This document shows, in pieces, positions 5,806-6,446 of a stretch of 6,446 nucleotides of DNA. Location of the stretch: NCBI GenBank assembly GCA_016882165.1, contig VHBV01000075.1, positions 1-6,446 on the forward strand. The letters run 5' to 3'. The notes under the pieces were generated by a model. It ran no database searches, was not told the DNA's origin, and saw only the letters and a list, made by a program, of their open reading frames with translations. Source of the DNA: Candidatus Pelagibacterales bacterium (GTDB taxonomy: Bacteria > Pseudomonadota > Alphaproteobacteria > Rickettsiales > UBA1997). Position numbers and translations under genes: made by a program. Numbering within the stretch: the first letter of the stretch is position 1; each line of letters opens with the position of its first letter.

Positions 5806-6446
5806 ATGAAAACTATTTTTAAAGTTATTTCAGTAATTTTAGTACTTTCTATTTTTGGTTGTAATACCTTACAACAAAATGAGCAACCTTCAAATGGTAA
5901 ACTTGTTTTAGAGAAAACAGAAGAAAACACAATCACTCCACCTCAAAACTTTTCTCAATCAATTGAAAGTCGTGATTTAGAAACTGTCAAATCTAACAAG
6001 AAGAAAATTAAAGTTGCTTTATTTTTACCTCTATCTGGAAAAAATAAAGATCTTGGAACTCATTTGTTTAATGCAGCTACAATGTCGCTTTTTGATAACG
6101 ATCCAAACAATAACATAGAATTAGTTCCAGTTGATAGTAAAAATATTGAACAAGATATTGTAAAATCTTTTGAGGAAAATATAGTAAAAAAAGGGATAAA
6201 AATTGTTATTGGACCAGTTTTCACACAATCAATAGAAGCAATAAAACCTTTAGTTAAAAATAACCAAATCACTGTTATTTCTTTTTCTAATAATCAAAAG
6301 TTATCTAACTATATAAATCCAAATGGTGGAATTTTTCTTGCAGGAACTTTAATAGAAACTCAAATTGAGAAAATTGTAAGTTACTGTATTTCACAAGGCA
6401 AAATGAACTTTGCAATTGTAGCTCCCAATAACCAATATGGCCTTAC
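5806..6446 (+). CDS. LppC/LpoA-like lipoprotein with periplasmic-binding fold, C-terminus cut by window edge
   Basis: The first 213 codons are present. Residues 1-18 form a lipoprotein signal peptide: Lys2 and Lys6, a hydrophobic stretch VISVILVLSIF, then lipobox IFGC with Cys19 as the lipidated residue (Phe at -2 is less usual). Asn20 at +2 does not suggest inner-membrane retention by the enterobacterial rule. A polar Q/N/E/S/T-rich linker (20-66) leads to a type-1 periplasmic-binding fold starting IKVALFLPLSG (68-78), with FNAATMSLFD, a VIGPVF strand, ITVISFSNN and a FAIVAPNNQYG strand near the cut. This matches the penicillin-binding-protein-activator (LppC/LpoA) family, whose E. coli member stimulates PBP1A from the outer membrane; an amino-acid-binding protein of related fold is the main alternative. 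There is no N-terminal TPR domain as in E. coli LpoA. ATG at 5806 is the only ATG, GTG or TTG start in this frame after the upstream TAG at 5761. No Shine-Dalgarno is visible. Confidence 0.85.
   Translation, partial: MKTIFKVISVILVLSIFGCNTLQQNEQPSNGKLVLEKTEENTITPPQNFSQSIESRDLETVKSNKKKIKVALFLPLSGKNKDLGTHLFNAATMSLFDNDPNNNIELVPVDSKNIEQDIVKSFEENIVKKGIKIVIGPVFTQSIEAIKPLVKNNQITVISFSNNQKLSNYINPNGGIFLAGTLIETQIEKIVSYCISQGKMNFAIVAPNNQYGL

Noticed and set aside
6060..6272. 70-codon minus-strand open frame inside the lipoprotein gene
   Set aside because: Antisense shadow of the periplasmic-binding fold; no independent support.
1..6446. An undescribed multi-gene system (defence, mobile element, secretion or biosynthetic cluster)
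   Set aside because: All five genes belong to recognised conserved families, with no repeats, integrase, transposase or unusual composition; the layout looks like ordinary core genome.

Overview
The window is chromosomal, strongly AT-rich (roughly 30% G+C by eye, with A/T favoured at third codon positions) and almost fully coding. It reads in the standard bacterial code: tryptophans are TGG and no in-frame TGA is needed. The gene content is a very large NAD-dependent glutamate dehydrogenase, IF3, RsmI, a YraN-type protein and a divergent LppC/LpoA-like lipoprotein. Together with the base composition, this suggests an AT-rich alphaproteobacterium, plausibly Rickettsiales or a similarly streamlined or host-associated lineage. 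That placement is inferred from gene content and is not proven by the window.

Layout. Bases 1-3736 (minus) hold the first 1245 codons of the glutamate dehydrogenase, whose C-terminus lies beyond the left edge. A 42-base gap with a perfect TATAAT separates it from infC (3779-4324, minus), which begins with GTG or possibly with an in-frame AUU two codons upstream. Bases 4325-4475 are the longest non-coding stretch: an infC leader with two small hairpins and a candidate -10 box. Next come yraN (4476-4820) and rsmI (4852-5742), both minus and 31 bases apart, probably co-transcribed. A 63-base divergent intergenic region with an imperfect inverted repeat separates rsmI from the 5' part of a lipoprotein gene (5806-6446, plus), cut by the right edge.

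Function. Two genes serve translation: infC (initiation fidelity) and rsmI (2'-O-methylation of C1402 in the 16S rRNA decoding centre). yraN encodes a small nuclease-fold protein of unsettled role. The glutamate dehydrogenase feeds amino-acid carbon into the TCA cycle as 2-oxoglutarate, which would suit an organism living on host or environmental amino acids. The divergent lipoprotein belongs to the cell envelope. No mobile element, CRISPR array, tRNA, rRNA or defence or toxin cassette was seen, and no new multi-gene system is evident. The points worth a second look are local: the infC start and leader, the absence of Shine-Dalgarno sequences at all five starts, the infC-gdh neighbourhood, the structured divergent promoter region, and a few residue variants.
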